NCBI GenBank assembly: GCA_900550825.1
Contig: URTZ01000125.1
Span: 1 to 5,894, forward strand
Reading direction: 5' to 3'
Source of the DNA: an uncultured Collinsella sp.
GTDB taxonomy: Bacteria; Actinomycetota; Coriobacteriia; Coriobacteriales; Coriobacteriaceae
DNA: 5,894 nt
Part shown: positions 5,162-5,894 of the stretch, in pieces
Layout of the letters: the number at the start of each line of letters is the position of its first letter
Position numbering within the stretch: the stretch's first letter is position 1
Notes under the pieces: model-generated
Told to the model about the DNA's origin: nothing
The model's database searches: none
What the model saw: only the letters and a program-made list of their open reading frames with translations
Program-made: the position numbers and the translations under genes

Positions 5162-5894
5162 CTACTCCCCCGAGTCGTCCTCCCCAGAAGCCTTCTTCTG
5201 CTGATCGAGCTTATGCTTACCACTTACGATAGACGTAGCGCCCAGCGTGGCCAAGCTCGCGCTGGCAAGGCTCGCCATAACGATGAGGTCGCCCGTCTTG
5301 GGCATGTTACCGCCCGAAGTCTTAGTCGTTGTAGTGGTGGTTGTAGTGGTCACCGTCTTGGAGTCATTTTGCTCCTGGTTCCGGTTGTCAGTGTTGCCCT
5401 GACTGCTGTCCTCGCCCTGCTGCTTTCCGTCCTTGGTCTTGCCCTTGCTCTCGTCCTTCTCCTCAGATTCAGACTTCTTATCCTCGTCCTTCTTCTGAGT
5501 GGACTTGTCGTCCTTCTCCTCCGAGCTAGAACCTTTATCGGATACGGTCTTCTCGGAAGCCTCGTCCTTGGAGTCGCCCTTTGCGGCCTCGGTCTTTTCC
5601 GTGGAAACCTGATCAGAGTTGTCCTTGTTCTGAGTCGAGCCATTATTGACGCCAGCCATCAGCGAAGAGCCCAGCGTAGAACCAAGCTGCTCGGAAAAAG
5701 AAGGCTTCTTGTCCGGCGAAGCAACGGGAGCGTCCGGCGCCTTATTCGAGTCGTCCTTGGAAGCATCGGAATCAGAAGCGGCGCCAGTGTTAGAGTCATT
5801 GCTAGAACCAGTATCGGCGGAAGAATCGCTCGAGCCAGTGGAAGAGTCAGAGGAACCAGCGTCGGTCGAACCAGAGGCGGCGCTGCCCGTATTG
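5162..5894 (-). CDS. Sortase-anchored surface protein with low-complexity stalk, N-terminus beyond window
   Basis: The C-terminal 243 residues are present; the frame is open to the right edge. A cell-wall sorting signal closes the protein: MPKTGD (motif at 5291-5305), a hydrophobic span of about 23 residues, then KHK and an unusually long 15-residue tail with many acidic residues. Sortase would cut between Thr and Gly and link the protein to peptidoglycan. The visible remainder is a disordered stalk: Ser/Asp/Gly/Thr-rich at first (fragment residues 1-42), a short Lys/Pro stretch and a less polar island PSFSEQLGSTLGSSLMAG (62-79), then a Lys/Glu/Asp/Ser-rich stretch (about 85-150), a Gln/Asn/Asp-rich part and nine consecutive threonines just before the signal. 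The Met codon at 5659 is not the start, since it lacks a ribosome binding site and the same composition continues upstream. The functional head domain lies outside, so its ligand is unknown. Confidence 0.85.
   Translation of the reverse strand, partial: NTGSAASGSTDAGSSDSSTGSSDSSADTGSSNDSNTGAASDSDASKDDSNKAPDAPVASPDKKPSFSEQLGSTLGSSLMAGVNNGSTQNKDNSDQVSTEKTEAAKGDSKDEASEKTVSDKGSSSEEKDDKSTQKKDEDKKSESEEKDESKGKTKDGKQQGEDSSQGNTDNRNQEQNDSKTVTTTTTTTTTKTSGGNMPKTGDLIVMASLASASLATLGATSIVSGKHKLDQQKKASGEDDSGE
5327..5350 (-). repeat. Two 12-base tandem units encoding poly-threonine
   Basis: Two adjacent units, ACCACTACAACC and ACCACTACAACG on the minus strand, differ only in their last base and encode eight of the nine threonines before the sorting signal. 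The unit is a multiple of three, so gain or loss of copies would change linker length without shifting the frame. Confidence 0.75.

Noticed and set aside
5162..5659. A separate 165-residue wall protein starting at the Met codon at 5659
   Set aside because: The same frame is open to the window edge with the same stalk composition, there is no ribosome binding site at 5659, and no signal peptide follows that Met.

Overview
The window looks like chromosome of a moderately GC-rich, Gram-positive actinobacterium. A gut Coriobacteriia relative such as Collinsella fits best, but this is inference and no marker gene is present. The reasons are GC-biased third codon positions, AAGGAG-type ribosome binding sites with some TTG and GTG starts, a sortase-anchored wall protein with an MPKTG signal, and a PF09820-type ATPase gene of a sort common in gut anaerobes.

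Layout. From the left edge to 709 lies the front part of a family 2 glycosyltransferase on the minus strand. It is divided from a plus-strand membrane acyltransferase (822-1952) by about 110 bases whose centre is the palindrome TTATATAA, a plausible shared promoter. A second family 2 glycosyltransferase, of the GlfT/rhamnosyltransferase-like kind (2123-3145, plus), follows behind its own probable promoter. It converges, with only 17 bases between, on a 598-residue minus-strand protein (3163-4959) of the predicted AAA-ATPase / PD-(D/E)XK family. A 202-base gap with a strong minus-strand terminator leads to the C-terminal part of a low-complexity, wall-anchored surface protein (5162 to the right edge, minus).

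How the genes relate. The two glycosyltransferases and the acyltransferase make a coherent set for assembling and O-acylating an envelope polysaccharide. The left glycosyltransferase points away and probably belongs to a cluster continuing beyond the window. The surface protein would sit in the same wall but is separately terminated. The ATPase-like gene has no evident functional tie to the glycan genes.

I see no RNA genes, CRISPR array, insertion sequence or phage genes. The most unusual item is the ATPase/nuclease homologue. Its fold-level landmarks are all recognisable, but it seems to have lost the Walker B glutamate and the nuclease E-x-K motif, so it may be a pseudoenzyme. I found nothing here that can be called a new system with confidence.
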